Positions 48,310 to 61,050 of a DNA stretch of 64,000 nt are shown piece after piece; position 1 is the first letter of the stretch; every line of letters starts with the position of its first letter. This DNA comes from Metallyticus violacea (lineage: Eukaryota > Arthropoda > Insecta > Mantodea > Metallyticidae). The stretch is from contig CM060846.1 in NCBI GenBank assembly GCA_030762175.1, forward strand, positions 306,128,512 to 306,192,511, in the 5' to 3' direction. The notes beneath the pieces were generated by a model, which did not search any database, had not been told where the DNA came from, and saw nothing but the letters and a program-made list of their open reading frames with translations. The translations under genes were made by a program, and so were the position numbers.

Positions 48310-49989
48310 ACATATAAGGGAATCATCTAATTGAAATTATTAACAATATATGTGTTAATGGATAAACTGTTTACTCACAGAAAGCAATATTCCTGAGCAG
48401 CAGCAATAATGTGGAATTTTGCACTATTTTTAGCGAAGAATTTTAAAGTTCAGAAAATATAATACTGATAAATGGCAAAGGACCAGTGCTGTGCAGTCTG
48501 AGAAATTGTCGACCACATTACACACAAAATTTATTGTCAAATCTGAAGTTTTCACAGTGATCAGTAATCATGCTACATGGAGTTTCAGCCCTGAAGACAT
48601 GATTGACATTTATTGTCAACCATATTCCTCACACATTTTTACTTTTTTATTTCAACAAGATTAAGGTAAACATTCCTCTTTTCTATCACAAAACAATACA
48701 GACACACATCTAATAGATAAAACAAAGAATGTAGCAGAATAAACAAGCTATAGCATTTGCAGCTGGTAAGAGAAAAATCATACTCTATTTAAAATCACTC
48801 TAACAAACTTTTAAGATTACTTATAAACTGTCTTAGCATCATTAGCTGATCAGTTTTGTTTATTTATTCATTTATTTACCATTAATATGTTTAATAGATT
48901 AATTTTAATATTATGTACTTATTGGGGTTCTTGTTAGTACTCATTGTTCCATCCCAGAACATAGGTGCCTCCCATAAGGGATATTTGTTATTTAATCATG
49001 CTTATTTTCTGGCAGAGAGACAAATGGTAAGCCTATCACCTCAAGTGTCACCATCTTTAGATTCTGCAATCACCTAATGCAAAAAGTACAGCTCAGTGAA
49101 TAATGCACAAATAAGGTAACTTAAAATAAACATATAAATATATGTTATGGCAGTACTGTGATAATTATGAAGGTGGATTGGTGATTCAAAAGAATGAATA
49201 GTATCGTATGAGCAGAAACACTAATGCATTTTGATAATATATCTTTAAAGTTAGAAAAATAAAATGAATAAATTCCTACATCAAGAGCTTAATCTAAGGA
49301 TTCAAAATAGCGATATCCACATTTTGTGAAGGACCATACAGCATGCAGAAAAAATATGTACAAAGAATTTACAAGCAGAAAGGAGGCTTCTCTACATATT
49401 TTAAGAGTGGGAATAAAGAGTCTCAGATGCTTCAATGTGGAGTTATATGTATCAATATAGACCAACACCATAGCTAAGTTGTGATATAACATAGTAACTT
49501 AATGTCATGGCAGAGTCACAGTCATAAGTAAATTGCAATCCCAACTTATTCAAGTCGCACACTGTCACTTAGTACATAGGGCTACATGGAAGTGGTTAGG
49601 GTTTTGAAAACCACAATAGGAAATTTTAATGAACAGTTAGTATTTACCTGAACTACAATTAATATTATGGCATATATTTGATAAAATAAATTAATTGTTT
49701 AACATAAGCAATTTGTTATCACTCCACTTGACCTCCGTAAACACATTTGCTGATCTTAAATTAATGCTTGCAGCCCCACAATGTAGTATTCAGGACCATT
49801 TATTCCTATTTTTGAGGTGTCTATTTTTAGACCCTCTTTCTACGCATAAATACTTTGTACATATTTTTTCTGCACTCTGTATCTATAAACCTGTTTGCTC
49901 ACACAATGTTTTACATTTCAGCTACTAGGTGTACTACAGTCAGGAACACCCATATTTCAATTCTGCTTTCTCCCTTGTCATGTCCTTGA

Positions 49990-50980
49990 ATGCTGCTTAT
50001 TGAATCTGATCCCTGCTGGTTCAGACAATTATATAAGCAAAAGCTCAGTAAAGACCCTAAATTAAAAATACATTTTAGAAAGTATTGTAAGATACTTAGG
50101 AAAGTCATAAAAGCAGTGAAAGGCCTCCATTACCAAACACTTATCAGTCAGTCAAAAAACAAAATAAAATTTTCTTGGAATTAACAAAAAAGAAACAGGC
50201 AAAAAATTTGCAAGAAGATGATGCAATAATCTTAAGCATTAACAATCGAGAAATACAACACCCCGCAGATGTAGCAAATGAGTTTATTGATTACTTTCTT
50301 AATGTAAAAAAAAAAATTAAATTTATATTCTGGTGAAAAAAGGGATGCTTCAAAAATTTTACAATCATCAACTCCCCATCAAAATAATGAATTCAAACCA
50401 GGTATCACTACCCCACTAGAAATTAGTAATATCATTAGAAAACTAAAATAAAAAAACTCTTCTGACTAAGATGAGATCAACAGAAAAGTCATAAAGGCCT
50501 GTGCAAAGGAAATTAGTACTCCCCTTAGTCACTTGTGTAATGAATCTTTAACATTGGGTGTATTTCCTGAGAGGCTAAAATATTCAACAGTGAGGCCTCT
50601 GTTCAAAAAGGGAGAAAAGATAAATGTCTCTAATTATAGACCTATAGCTATTTCACCTACTTTTTCTCAGGTGTTTGAGAAAGTAATGTACAATAAACTT
50701 TACCATTACCTTGAAAGTAACAATATTCTAGTTAGTGATCAGTTTGGCTTTAGAAAAGGAATTTCAACAGAAAATGCAATATATAAATAATGAAATTTTA
50801 ACTACATTTAATGAAAGAGCACATGTAGGAGGAATATTTTGTGACTTAGCAAAGGCTTTTGATTGTGTCAATCATGAAATTCTGATAGAAAACTTAGTTT
50901 TCTATGGAATAAAAAACCAATATTTAAAATGGTTTATATCCTACTTTATATCCTACTGTAAAACAGAATACCACACAGAG
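49990..50980 (+). mobile_element. CR1-type LINE, 5' part (pre-RT to RT motif A region)
   Basis: Plus: LKIHFRKYCKILRKVIKAVK and LISQSKNKIKFSWN (50030-50180), then RT: SLTLGVFPERLKYSTVRPLF, KVMYNKLYHYLE, SDQFGFRKGISTENAIYK (50533-50790), and in the next frame GGIFCDLAKAFDCVNHEILI (50830-50890, motif A Asp kept). It stops at WFISYF near 50945 where the PLE begins. A 16-base duplication (tatatcctactttata-like) occurs at the junction. Confidence 0.88.
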
Positions 50981-52560
50981 TAATCCAGTACTACCAAGGC
51001 TTTATGCACTACCTAAGTTACATAAAAATGATTAAGAGCATGAGACCAATAATAAACAATATCAATTCACCCACATACCAGGTAGCAAAAAAATTGATCA
51101 AAGTCTTCAATTATTTTAAGAGATTCCAAAGTTTGAGCATTAAAAATTCAGTTGACCTAGTTAAAAAACTTGAAAATAGCAGAATTACGGCTGGAGATAT
51201 AATGGTTTCATTTTATGTAAAAGCCTTATTCCCGAGCATACCTACACAGAAACTCGTGCTTATGCTAAAGAAATGGTTAACATCAATAAATTTAAAAACA
51301 GAAGAAATAGAAGACTTATTAAAACTTACTAATATTTGCATTCAACAAAATTACTTCACCTTCAACAAAAAATATTACCAACAAGTTTCAGGCATAGCTA
51401 TGGGAAACCCTTTGTCACCTTTTCTAGCAGAATTATTCATGAGCTCATTTGAAATACATATCACAAAAGCCTTCCCTTTAATTTTCAAGTCATGGTATAG
51501 GTATATAGATGACATTTTTGCAATAATACCAAAGAAACACTGAATAGATGCCCTGAAACTTCTTAATTTGCAACATGAATCCATACAATTTACTATAGAA
51601 GAAGAAAGAAATGGGTGGCTACCATTTCTAGATTTAAAAATTATAAGAAATGGAGATGGTTTGAATTTTGGAATTTACAGAAAAGAAACACACAAAAAAC
51701 TACATAAAAATGAGAGTTATAACCCCATTCCACATTTCACAGTTTGGCACACAGATTGATGAATATTCCACTCACAGAAGCAGAGTACAAAATAGAATAA
51801 AAACAAATAATAAAGACAGCTATAATCATTGGTTTTAACAAAGACACAGTGATAAAAATTATCAATAAATCTAAAAGACAAAAAGGGATAAGGGAAGTTT
51901 CCACACTGAAAAACACAAAAGAAGAATACAAATTCAAAAGTATCACCTACCATCCAATTTACCACAACAGGTTCAAGAAAATTTTCAAAGGACATGGGAT
52001 AATATTGGCCCCAAAGAATAGATACAACATCAAGAATTTATTAGATTGCACAGTAAAAGACTCCATATCAACAGAACAGAAATCAGGAATTTATGAAATA
52101 AAATGTGCAGATTGTGAGCAGACCTACATAGGCAAAACAAAGGGAAGTTTGGAAATTCGGAGGAAAGAATATTTTAGGAATATTCGGTTTAAGCAGGTGG
52201 ACAAATCAGCAGTGGCAGCTCACTTTTGGACCAAAAACCACGAAATAAAACCAGAAATTAAACTGCTGAAACATCTTCACAACCCATTGGAGTTATCCAT
52301 TTGGAAAAAAAAAATTATATTAAAAAATAGAGAAAACCTAATGAATTTTGAGTTTCCTCCTATGGATGAACTCAGCAATTTCCTACTTCAACCAAAAGAG
52401 GCCACCACAGGAACATCCGTTTGTCCAGCCATAGTTTTGAGTAAAGACGGTTCAGTGAGCAACTGAAGATGGGAGAGGTTCTCCCGAAATCCGTCTTACT
52501 TTTGTGTAAGTGAATGGAGTAAAGTGTAAAGTGAATACATAAGTTAAGGTTAGCAGTGCA
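50981..52560 (+). mobile_element. PLE lineage A, copy A3: RT + GIY-YIG endonuclease + 3' end, inserted in a CR1-like LINE
   Basis: Most complete PLE here. The RT frame 51004-51543 has MVSFYVKALFPSIP (motif A, with the catalytic Asp replaced by Tyr at 51214-51216), GIAMGNPLSPFLAELFMSSF (motif B) and WYRYIDDIFAI (motif C, YIDD at 51502-51513), then a TGA. The next frames carry WLPFLDLKII, then the endonuclease 51849-52466: KSGIYEIKCADCEQTYIGKT (both halves intact), RRKEYFRNIRFKQVDKSAVA, HFWTKNHEIKPEIK. The hammerhead-like motif is at the stop. 5'-truncated, with a stop or frameshift between the two domains. Confidence 0.92.
52457..52501 (+). ncRNA. Hammerhead-like motif, intact core (PLE A3)
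   Basis: Stem I strand GAGCAA, CUGAAGA (52463-52469), U, stem II GGGAGA/UCUCCC, GAA (52486-52488), short stem III AU-CC-GU, cleavage-site C (52495), then UUACUU pairing with GAGCAA at five of six positions (one G-U). Confidence 0.6.
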
Positions 52561-53090
52561 TGCATGATATGCAATATGTGCATTAGTAATGTTGGAGTCA
52601 ATTAAGATTTTAAAACTAGTTTATTATGCTTATTTTAACTCAATAATGAAGTACAGCCTAATATTTTGCGGAAATTCAGTTAAAAGTGAACGTGTCTTCC
52701 TGTTACAGAAAAAAGTCATACGAATAATGGCTGGTATACATAGACATTCATGCAGAAACCTCTTTAGGAAATTTGAAATTTTTACTCTTCCTTGTTAATA
52801 TATTTTATCCCTCATGAACTTTTATATAAAAAATAAACAAAAATTTGTTCAAAATCAAAATATACATGACAAGAATACTAGACCAAAAGCAAATCTACAT
52901 CGTCCAAATTCACACTTTCATGTCATCAAAAAGGCGTTTATTATGAATTTCCCTCTAGCCTAAAAGCCTTAATAAACAATGACAATTCCTTTAAATTTGC
53001 TCTTAAAAATACCTATGTAAAAAGGCCTATTATTCTGTAAAGAAATATATGAGTGACAATATTATACTGCACAACATATCAATATATATG
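52561..53090 (+). mobile_element. CR1-type LINE, 3' part (after the PLE)
   Basis: LVYYAYFNSIMKYSLIFCGN, FLLQKKVIRIMAG, CRNLFRKFEIFTLPC (52589-52798), then YILSLMNFYIKNK, NTRPKANLHRPNSHF and a final FKFALKN-like segment: the conserved C-terminus of the same CR1-like family as 50.0-50.98 kb. The middle of the RT (including the metal-binding ADD block) is missing at the PLE junction. Confidence 0.88.
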
Positions 53091-54264
53091 TAAACATGTA
53101 TATAATAAAATTTGTATGATTTAGTGACCTGTCTGTTTTTGTTGTTTGATTGAGTTGTTCTAGGGGTTCTTTTTTATTTTTATTGTAATTATTTATGTAT
53201 ATACACACAAATTTTTGTAAATATAGATTGAAAGTTACTGTGGTAATTGTATATGACAAGTTCTATGTTCGTACGTCTCTGTGGCTGCTCCATGAACTCA
53301 CTGAATGCTCCAGGAACTAACAAACTAACTAGCTGGTCTCACATTAGTATACATTCATTTGTGAAGATAGTTAGAAAATTAACTCTACAGTAATGCATTT
53401 TTGTGAGATTATGTTATTTAAAATAGAATCAGCTCATCATGTATATGCAAAATTTATTTAGTACTTGCCAGCTTAATTCCCTTCTTTCAAAACTGCAATC
53501 CAGAATATTGTGAAAAAATTATAATTTAATGATTCAGTGCAAAATAAACATGGGAATAAAAATTTAGTTTCAAGAAAGGAAAAAATTAACTAACATTTAG
53601 CAAAATTTTTTAATGTTTCATAAAATTAATATAACAAGTGTGGGTTTCAGAGTATGAAGTGAAACATTAGCAAAGCAATGAAATTGGAAATATTACAATG
53701 GGTGAATTTAATCATGTCAATCAGCATGTGTTTTCCTAATAGTAGTTTAGAAATCAGTAACTTTCATCTGTAGGGATACAAACTTCATGGAGGGGAGGGT
53801 CATAGGCTTTGTAGTAAAATTAAGTAATAATATTTTTAAATAGCCCTTTATCACTGATATGTAAATAAATTTAAGTGTGATAAGGTATAATTTAGCTTTA
53901 AGAATGAAATTATGAGAATCAATAGGATATTATTATAGCATGCAATAATTTATATTTACCAAAAATTAATGCTTCAAGGTCTTTTTACAGTATATTTATG
54001 GATGGCATTATCAATATAATTTTCTGTGGGTTCCTTGTGTCCTTCAGTTGGCACCTTCACACAAGCTTGAAGTGTATCCTGACCTAATTTCTTAATTTTG
54101 TGATCATCCTATTCATGGTGTTCAATGACCTTAACACACAAGCAGTGGACATGGAAATGCACAGTAACTTTCAGCAAGTGTTCTTAGAGCTTCATAGCCA
54201 ATAATGGACCTTAAGATTAAAGGAACATCATCAGAAGTCTAATCTTTTGATTTATTACAATAAC

Positions 54265-54534
54265 TTTTTTTATTAGTGTTCAATGCCCTTTTTTACTACT
54301 GAGGCACCACAGGCAGTAGAGACAGATGATACATGAAATGGTAAATTAAGAAAGGATTTTATTTTTAAATGAAGTGTTCCAGGCCTAAGTTTAGGGTACC
54401 TCCTGGCATTTGCCACTTATAAGGACTGAGGAAAACGGGGAAAAACCTTAATCAGGGAGGATGGTTCTAGTAGGATTCGAACCCCAAACCTTCCACTCAC
54501 GAGTTTGCACCTTAACGACTTCAGCCACATGTGG
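54265..54534 (-). mobile_element. SINE family 2, full-length copy
   Basis: Minus orientation: head TGGCTGAAGTCGTTAAGG (box A) and GGGTTCGAATCC (box B), then a body with 'ttagggtacctcctggcatt' (plus-strand reading) and tail near 54265. Boxes are intact. Confidence 0.88.
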
Positions 54535-56136
54535 CAATAGCAACAAACTTAAAAGAATGCAAGTCTGCAATAACAGCATAAACATTTATAATTCCTAACA
54601 TCAAGCACAGTTATTTGCAATCACTTTCACTAAACTGTCAAAATATTTTAAAACTTCCAAAATATGCAATTAGTTTATTATTTTCACAGCCTTATCATTG
54701 AATCTTTGCACCATTTCATTATCCACACTTTTCACAAATTTCCTTACATTTCTCATTATTTGTTTTTTTGTCTTCCATGAGTACACTTTTAACTTCTGCT
54801 GTAACCACTTCATTTTCAAATTTTATTTAGTGCTTCATTTCCGGCACTATGTTTATCATAAAGGTGTTTGATGTATCATAAATGTTCCAGAAATAAATAC
54901 AGAAAGTTGTGAAATTTTGAGTGATGGTTTTTGCAGAATTAATTTTACTAAAGTTTGAGGTGGCATTTAATGTTTCATACAAAACCAGTAAACCTATAAT
55001 GAAATTGTAACTCATCATTTAACAAGATTCCCCTGTCAAACTTGCTAAATTTGCACTGTCCTTGCCATCAAAAAAACTAGTAGCACAGGACAGATTGCAT
55101 GAACTATGCAATAGTTACTCAATCAGTGATGTCAACAGCTTCGAGAATTTTTAAAACAGATTGTTCTAAAGCATACTGAATTTCATGTAATATTTTTATT
55201 ATTTACGAGAAGTATGAACAAGTTTATAAATTTTCTTAACAAAACATAATGCGCATTTTATTTTAGGGTGTTTATTACTGTAGTTGGTGACAACAATCGA
55301 CAAAAATGTACTCTGCAATGAATGTAGGGCAACTCGTACCCCTTTTTTTCTGATAACGGAGCCTGAATCCCAGTGACAGAATACTAAAATTAGCAGCACC
55401 ATTGAAAGAACATGTTACTACTATGTAGTAACAAAGTTTTCATTTATTTTTAGTTCACTATCACTTTAGTTATACATAATAAGTAAAACAGTACAGGCAA
55501 CACAACACACAGTAAATCAGAAACCTATCGTAACACAGTTGTGCTGCATTTTAATCAAGAGGTTAGGACCAAAACCATACCTTTGAGACAGGAAATACAA
55601 GCAAGGAAATAATAATTATTCAAAACCTGGCAATTCCAACAATAATATCATGGCTGATTCATGGCGCAAAGAGGGGAGCGGGTGAGTATAACTTAGAGCT
55701 AATATACATCATACAAACTCAATACATCAATTGTGGTTTATTACAAATGTTGATAGCATCCCAACCTGGGTGTCATATTTTACATTCAGGATTTGTGATG
55801 GAGATGAAGAAAGCCATATGGGGTGACACCCTTTTTCAGTGACAACCAGCAAAGGTTCGGCCTGACAAATCCCAAATAATGCTCTCATGTGTGCCACTCT
55901 TATGTTTTAATAAGGGTTCGAATTCCAGTAAATTCCAGGAATATTATGGTTTAAATTCTGTAATGTGCATCATTAGAGTTTTGTATAAGATTCTGCTGGG
56001 TTACTGACCGGAAGTGGTTAACTAAAGGGGTTTTTATATGATGCTTTTGAGAACAAAACATAGAAAATTGCGGGCTCAACCATAGGCAGGTTGCAAAGCT
56101 ATTCTGACAAGAGGATGTTGTGTTAATTCTCTGAGA

Positions 56137-56407
56137 TTTTTTTTTTGAATAGTGGTTAACGCCCGTTTTTACTACTGAGGCACCACAGGTGGTGACACTG
56201 ATGATACGTGAGATGAAATGATATATTAGGAAAGGATTTGTTTAAGGAAGGAAACGTTCCAGGCCTAAGTTTAGGGTACCTCCCTGGCATTTGCCATTTA
56301 TGAGGTCTGAGGAAAATCTGGAAAAAACCTCAGTCAGGGAGGATGGTCCTGGCAGGATTTGAACCCCACTCATGAATCTGTGCCTTAATGACCGCCACCC
56401 ATGGCGG
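56137..56407 (-). mobile_element. SINE family 2, full-length copy with target duplication
   Basis: Same head and body as 54.3-54.5 kb. Flanked by taattctctgagat (about 56124-56136) and taattctccgagat (56408-56421), one mismatch. A poly-T run at the 56.14 kb end is the A-rich tail on the minus strand. Confidence 0.92.
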
Positions 56408-58738
56408 TAATTCTCCGAGATGTGCAATATACATTTTGACAACAAATTTTGTTAATTGTAATGTAGAATATGAAATAGTGATAAGTACTAACAAATTTAG
56501 GCACTTGCTTCATAACCCATTACAATATAATGCCTACAATTATGCAGGCAATTATTCACATTTCCAATAGGAGAATAGCTCAAGCAGTATTTAGTTTGTC
56601 CAAGTCTCTGTAGTACTAGCAGAAAATTAATGCAAACAATTTTTTTGAATCTATTCCCTCAATAGAAAATCTAATACAAGAGTGTTGACTTATGTAGGAA
56701 CATTGTAAAAAAAACACAAAAGTCTTGTCAAACAAATCCAGAGCACTTGGTTCATTTATTTATTTGTGGCTTTACTAAGGATTTGGTACTTCAGTCTACC
56801 GTGCTGAAACTACTGAGTGGATGAGTTACAATTTTCATTTCTACCATGCATTATTCTGAATGCCAATGAGTCAACAGGAAAACCACAGAAAATAGATTAT
56901 GACAATCTCAAAAAGGGTAGTGTCAATACTTTAAATGAAAAATACAACAGTGTTGGATGGAGGACATGGAGATGGTCAGTGGCTCTTTTCTATAGAATGC
57001 TTGACATAGCAAATATTAATTCATTTATGTTCAATGATTTGCACAAAGATTCTCATAAGATTAGCAGATTTGACTTCATGAAAATAGCTGATTGGGCATT
57101 GGTTGTCCCATAGTTAAAAGATATCTTAGACTGTAACAAGTTCATAGTGACACAATGTACATGATAAGATGAACATTAAACAATTCAAAAAGTATCAGTT
57201 GCCTCAACAAGAATTAGTAATACTAATGCACTTAATAATCTCAATCATTTTACTATTCATAATTTTTTTCCTTTTCACAGAATTTGCAGAGCCAATTATT
57301 TTTCTTACAAAATTGGAAAATAGAAAGACTTTTCAGTCATGCCTCCAACAAAGAAACAAAATCAGATTATTAGTTTTATTTTTGTAGCAAACCAATTCAT
57401 TTAAAATGTTCATTTCTGTTTTCTAAGTATTGTACTTGACCTAATAAGATCTATTTTATATACCTGTATTTTATATGCATGACATATTGTTTATTGTAAC
57501 CAAATTTTTGTGTTTAATTATTTATTTCAGTTTTTTTAGGAAACTAACATATTGCATTTGAAAGCATATCTTGATTTGAAAGAATTGTTAACAATGCCCA
57601 ATTCAAACTTTGAAAGAGCAGTGATTATGCATTTCAGCTATTTCATAATGTAGATTGTGTATTTTAATAGTACTTTCTTTAGTATGCAGTAAACATAAAA
57701 TTCACAGCATAAATAATCCCTTTCTACAAAATGTACTCATTATAAAACAGTCTTCCTGAATGCATACATATCAAGATATTACAGAAATTTGTTCTGTAAT
57801 TTCTCATCTCTATTTAGCTTCACATTAGATGTAAAAATCCCTCTGCATAGAAAACTATTCAGCTGACCATTTGTTTTGGCTTTATTTTCTAAGGTAAAGT
57901 TAGTCCCTGAGTCGACAGCTAAATGCACAACATACTAACCCAATCAAAGCTGGAGGTCATGATACTATTGGTGATAAGCTTACAAAATACACATACATTA
58001 TTATAAATCAAGAATGTATGAGATAAACTGTAGCACTAAAGGATCAACATTATCTCAATTTATAAGTATATGTCCATTCTGTTTTGCTGATTGCTAATAA
58101 ATATACCATTACTCATTGGCCTTGAGTGGGCCAATGTGGCATATGCTTGACAGTCAACTGCCAGAACCACTCTGAGGCCCATAAAAATAGATGCAAATAA
58201 TTTTGTGTGTTGCTGTATAGAAGACGAGCAATGACAATAGCATTCATATAGTGTTTTAATTATTTCATTAAATAAAATCTATTCAGTGATGTTATTACAC
58301 AAATTTTCTTAATTCCAGACCATAAAAATACTATAAATATAACATTACTAATAGCAAATTAGAAATTTCTGAAACAAATGTTGAAATATTTTCTTTTAAA
58401 TATGTATACTGAGACAAATAACCAGAACCAATATTATTTCCCTGTAGTTTATTTGTACAATTCATTTGGAAGTTGTAATTTTTGAGATTTTTCAAACTGC
58501 TGCTAAGGCATTTCACTTTTTACAATTTCTACTTCCTAGGATAATTCTTTATAACAGGTAACATTTTTTCATTAAAAGAGAGAATACTAAGATTAAGTTT
58601 TGTTGAAAAATAGCAACAAAAAAATTACATTTTAAATTTATTCAAATTTTATGCAATCCATTTAATAACATAAAAATATTTTTTAAATATCCAAGAAATA
58701 AATGTGAAGAATCAATCAAAAAACATTAAGCAAATGGA

Positions 58739-58975
58739 AATTGAATGAATGAATAGTATTTAACACCTGTTTTTGTACAGAGGCACCACAGACGATGGAC
58801 ACTGCTGATACATGAGATGAAATGATATATTGAGAAAGGATTTATTTTTAAGGAAGGAATCATTCCAGGCCTAAGTTTAGGGTACCTCCCTGGCATTTGC
58901 CATTTATGAGGACTTAGGAAAGCCTGGAAAAATCCTCAGTCAGGGAGGACGGTCCTGGCGTTATTCGAACCCAAA
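58739..58975 (-). mobile_element. SINE family 2, 5'-truncated copy with target duplication
   Basis: Family body with box B-like remnant 'attcgaaccc', but no box A. Flanked by exact aagcaaatgga at 58728-58738 and 58976-58986, so the truncation occurred at insertion. Confidence 0.9.
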
Positions 58976-59394
58976 AAGCAAATGGAGACAATGCAAACTA
59001 ATACTGAAAGCTAATAATTATATATATGGAGCATAAGTTATGATTAAGTGTATTAAACCACATGTACAAATACAAAGAAATGACCAGCTTTTATTTCCCT
59101 TCTCATTTTAATATTTCCCAAGCTACCAGTGTACCTAAAAGGAAGAAATGGCAACTTTTTTTTTTTTTAATAACACCCATTATTTATTACCACAGGTCTT
59201 CAGAACAATGAACAAAATAACTGAACATGATTCAGATTCATTTGACAAAATGAATATGAAATCTGTCACAATCTAGGTTACCTTCTTTATTTTAAGTTCA
59301 TGATGAAAACTCAGAAAATTTCACAATCAGTTACCTAAGAGATTGCAAATAGTAAACAGACAATTTAGTGTCTTGAGTGTTAGTAATGGACAGC

Positions 59395-59545
59395 AATAGT
59401 GCCATCCATGAATCCACAGACTAGAGCATTGCTCCACAGTTAGAAGCAGAGGATACAAATTCAAGCCCAATTTCAGAGATTATTCTGGAGTTTTGTTCTG
59501 CCTTGCAAAGGCAAACTTCAGGTAAATTTAGGCAATGAGGAACCC
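59395..59545 (+). other. Possible tRNA-like SINE fragment
   Basis: 'actagagcattgctcc' (box A-like) followed by 'caaattcaagccc' (box B-like) at tRNA-like spacing. No second copy in the window. Confidence 0.3.
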
Positions 59546-60615
59546 CACATTTTAAACCACTATTAGTTTATTCATTTTTTAACAATCTAGACAATCTAGC
59601 TATTTCAATCTAGACAATTTGCTCAAGATGTTATGCAAATGAAAGAAGTCAACTTATGTATCTATGTTAATGAAATATATTTAACATCTATTGATTAGAA
59701 TAATATTTACTTCTAAACCCTTATTTCTTATTATTTGTGGTTTTATAGCTCTTTTATCTTTAAAAAAAATTATATTTAAATTTTTTATACATTTTAACGG
59801 AGCAAGTAAAAGCAATCATCTGAAGTTTCCTCTTTTTGGAGAGGGAAGAATCATAGTATTTTACTATTCCTTGTTTGCAACAACTTAGATAATGCTGGTA
59901 GGTTAAGAGGTTAATGCATTTTATAAAGAGATGGAAGCTGTTGCCTAATTATTAGGCAAAGTCTTCAATTGAATTTGAAACTGACAAATTATCTGACAAC
60001 ACGCCCTGTGAGTTTCAAACCTCTGCTAGCCGAGTTAAGTTTCCATATTACAATGTCCATACATGAAGATCAGTTTTCTGCCACACATGAAACAGAATAC
60101 AGCAAAATAATATTATATTGTTTACAAAGCCTGCCAATAATTAAAACCAAAATGTTTATCTTTTATTGTGCGGCTTGTTTGAAAGTACAGTACTGTTTAT
60201 AGTTATGTGCAATGAATTAAAAACAAAAATTGTGGATGTAATAAAGTTTTCGGATGCAAAATTCATAGGAATCACATTATCTTTCATATCATTATCAGAC
60301 TTCAGAAAACCCTGAAACACATTGATCATAGAACTATTTTATAACTTCTGTGTCTGCAGTGCAGTCTTGATATTTTTCCTGCCATAGTAAGAGTCAAAAT
60401 ATTTTGGTTTTTAACCCAAATAATTTACATTGGTACTGTTCAATCTTGTAATGTAATCTTACTGTTTGATACTGTCAGTATCACTAAAATACTGCATGTT
60501 AATTGAATGTAGTTAGCCCTTCTTTTTGGCAGAATTAAAACAATTATAAACCTTCCTTTAGAAGGCACAAACATAATGGTGCATATATAATGGCACATTC
60601 TATAAATTATAACCC

Positions 60616-60686
<71 letters not shown>
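60616..60686. repeat. (TAT)n microsatellite
   Basis: About 70 bases of uninterrupted TTA/ATT repeat; the 23-Asn run in a minus frame over it is an artefact. Confidence 0.98.
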
Positions 60687-60687
<1 letters not shown>

Positions 60688-61050
60688 ATGATTTAAAAAT
60701 ATACATGTCATATATATATCGACTGTCCTAACTGTTAAAAAAGTTGATGAGCATAGAATGACATGATACTCTTGTTCGATAATTTAATTCGTCATAACTT
60801 CATACTATGTAAAAGTGGCGTTTCGGAACATCAGCCACCAATAAAACTATACATTTGAAGCTTCAATGAACCACTTTCTTCAACTTTTTCATTCATTAAA
60901 TGGAAACAGATTGGGACACTTACAAATCAGCTGATTGAACTACTACACATGTACAATTTAAAGGCCTTATTTAATGCACAACAGGCTGAATTGGAGTCAT
61001 AAAAGGATCCGCTATGCCTATACACTTAATGCAATGTGATACAAACACAC

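Larger units (their letters stand above)
47999..61050 (-). other. Candidate intron 1 of the TMEM8-like gene (13.1 kb)
   Basis: Donor GTGTGT at 61050 and acceptor tctttttcag at 47999. Contains the split CR1-like LINE with nested PLE (50.0-53.1) and three SINE family 2 copies. Stretches with nothing recognised: 48010-49980, 53100-54260, 54540-56120, 56425-58725, 58990-59390, 59545-60615 and 60690-61050. Depends on exon 1. Confidence 0.5.

Noticed and set aside
55199..55402. Minus frame starting MVLLILVFCHW as the first exon of the TMEM8-like gene
   Set aside because: Hydrophobic start, but no 5' splice site in phase 1 at a suitable place; 61129-61051 fits better.
55850..55965. 'ggttcgaattcc' as a Pol III box B of a tRNA or SINE
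   Set aside because: No convincing box A or tRNA fold upstream.
60440..60706. Frame with a long poly-Asn run
   Set aside because: Product of the (TAT)n microsatellite; no coding features on either side.
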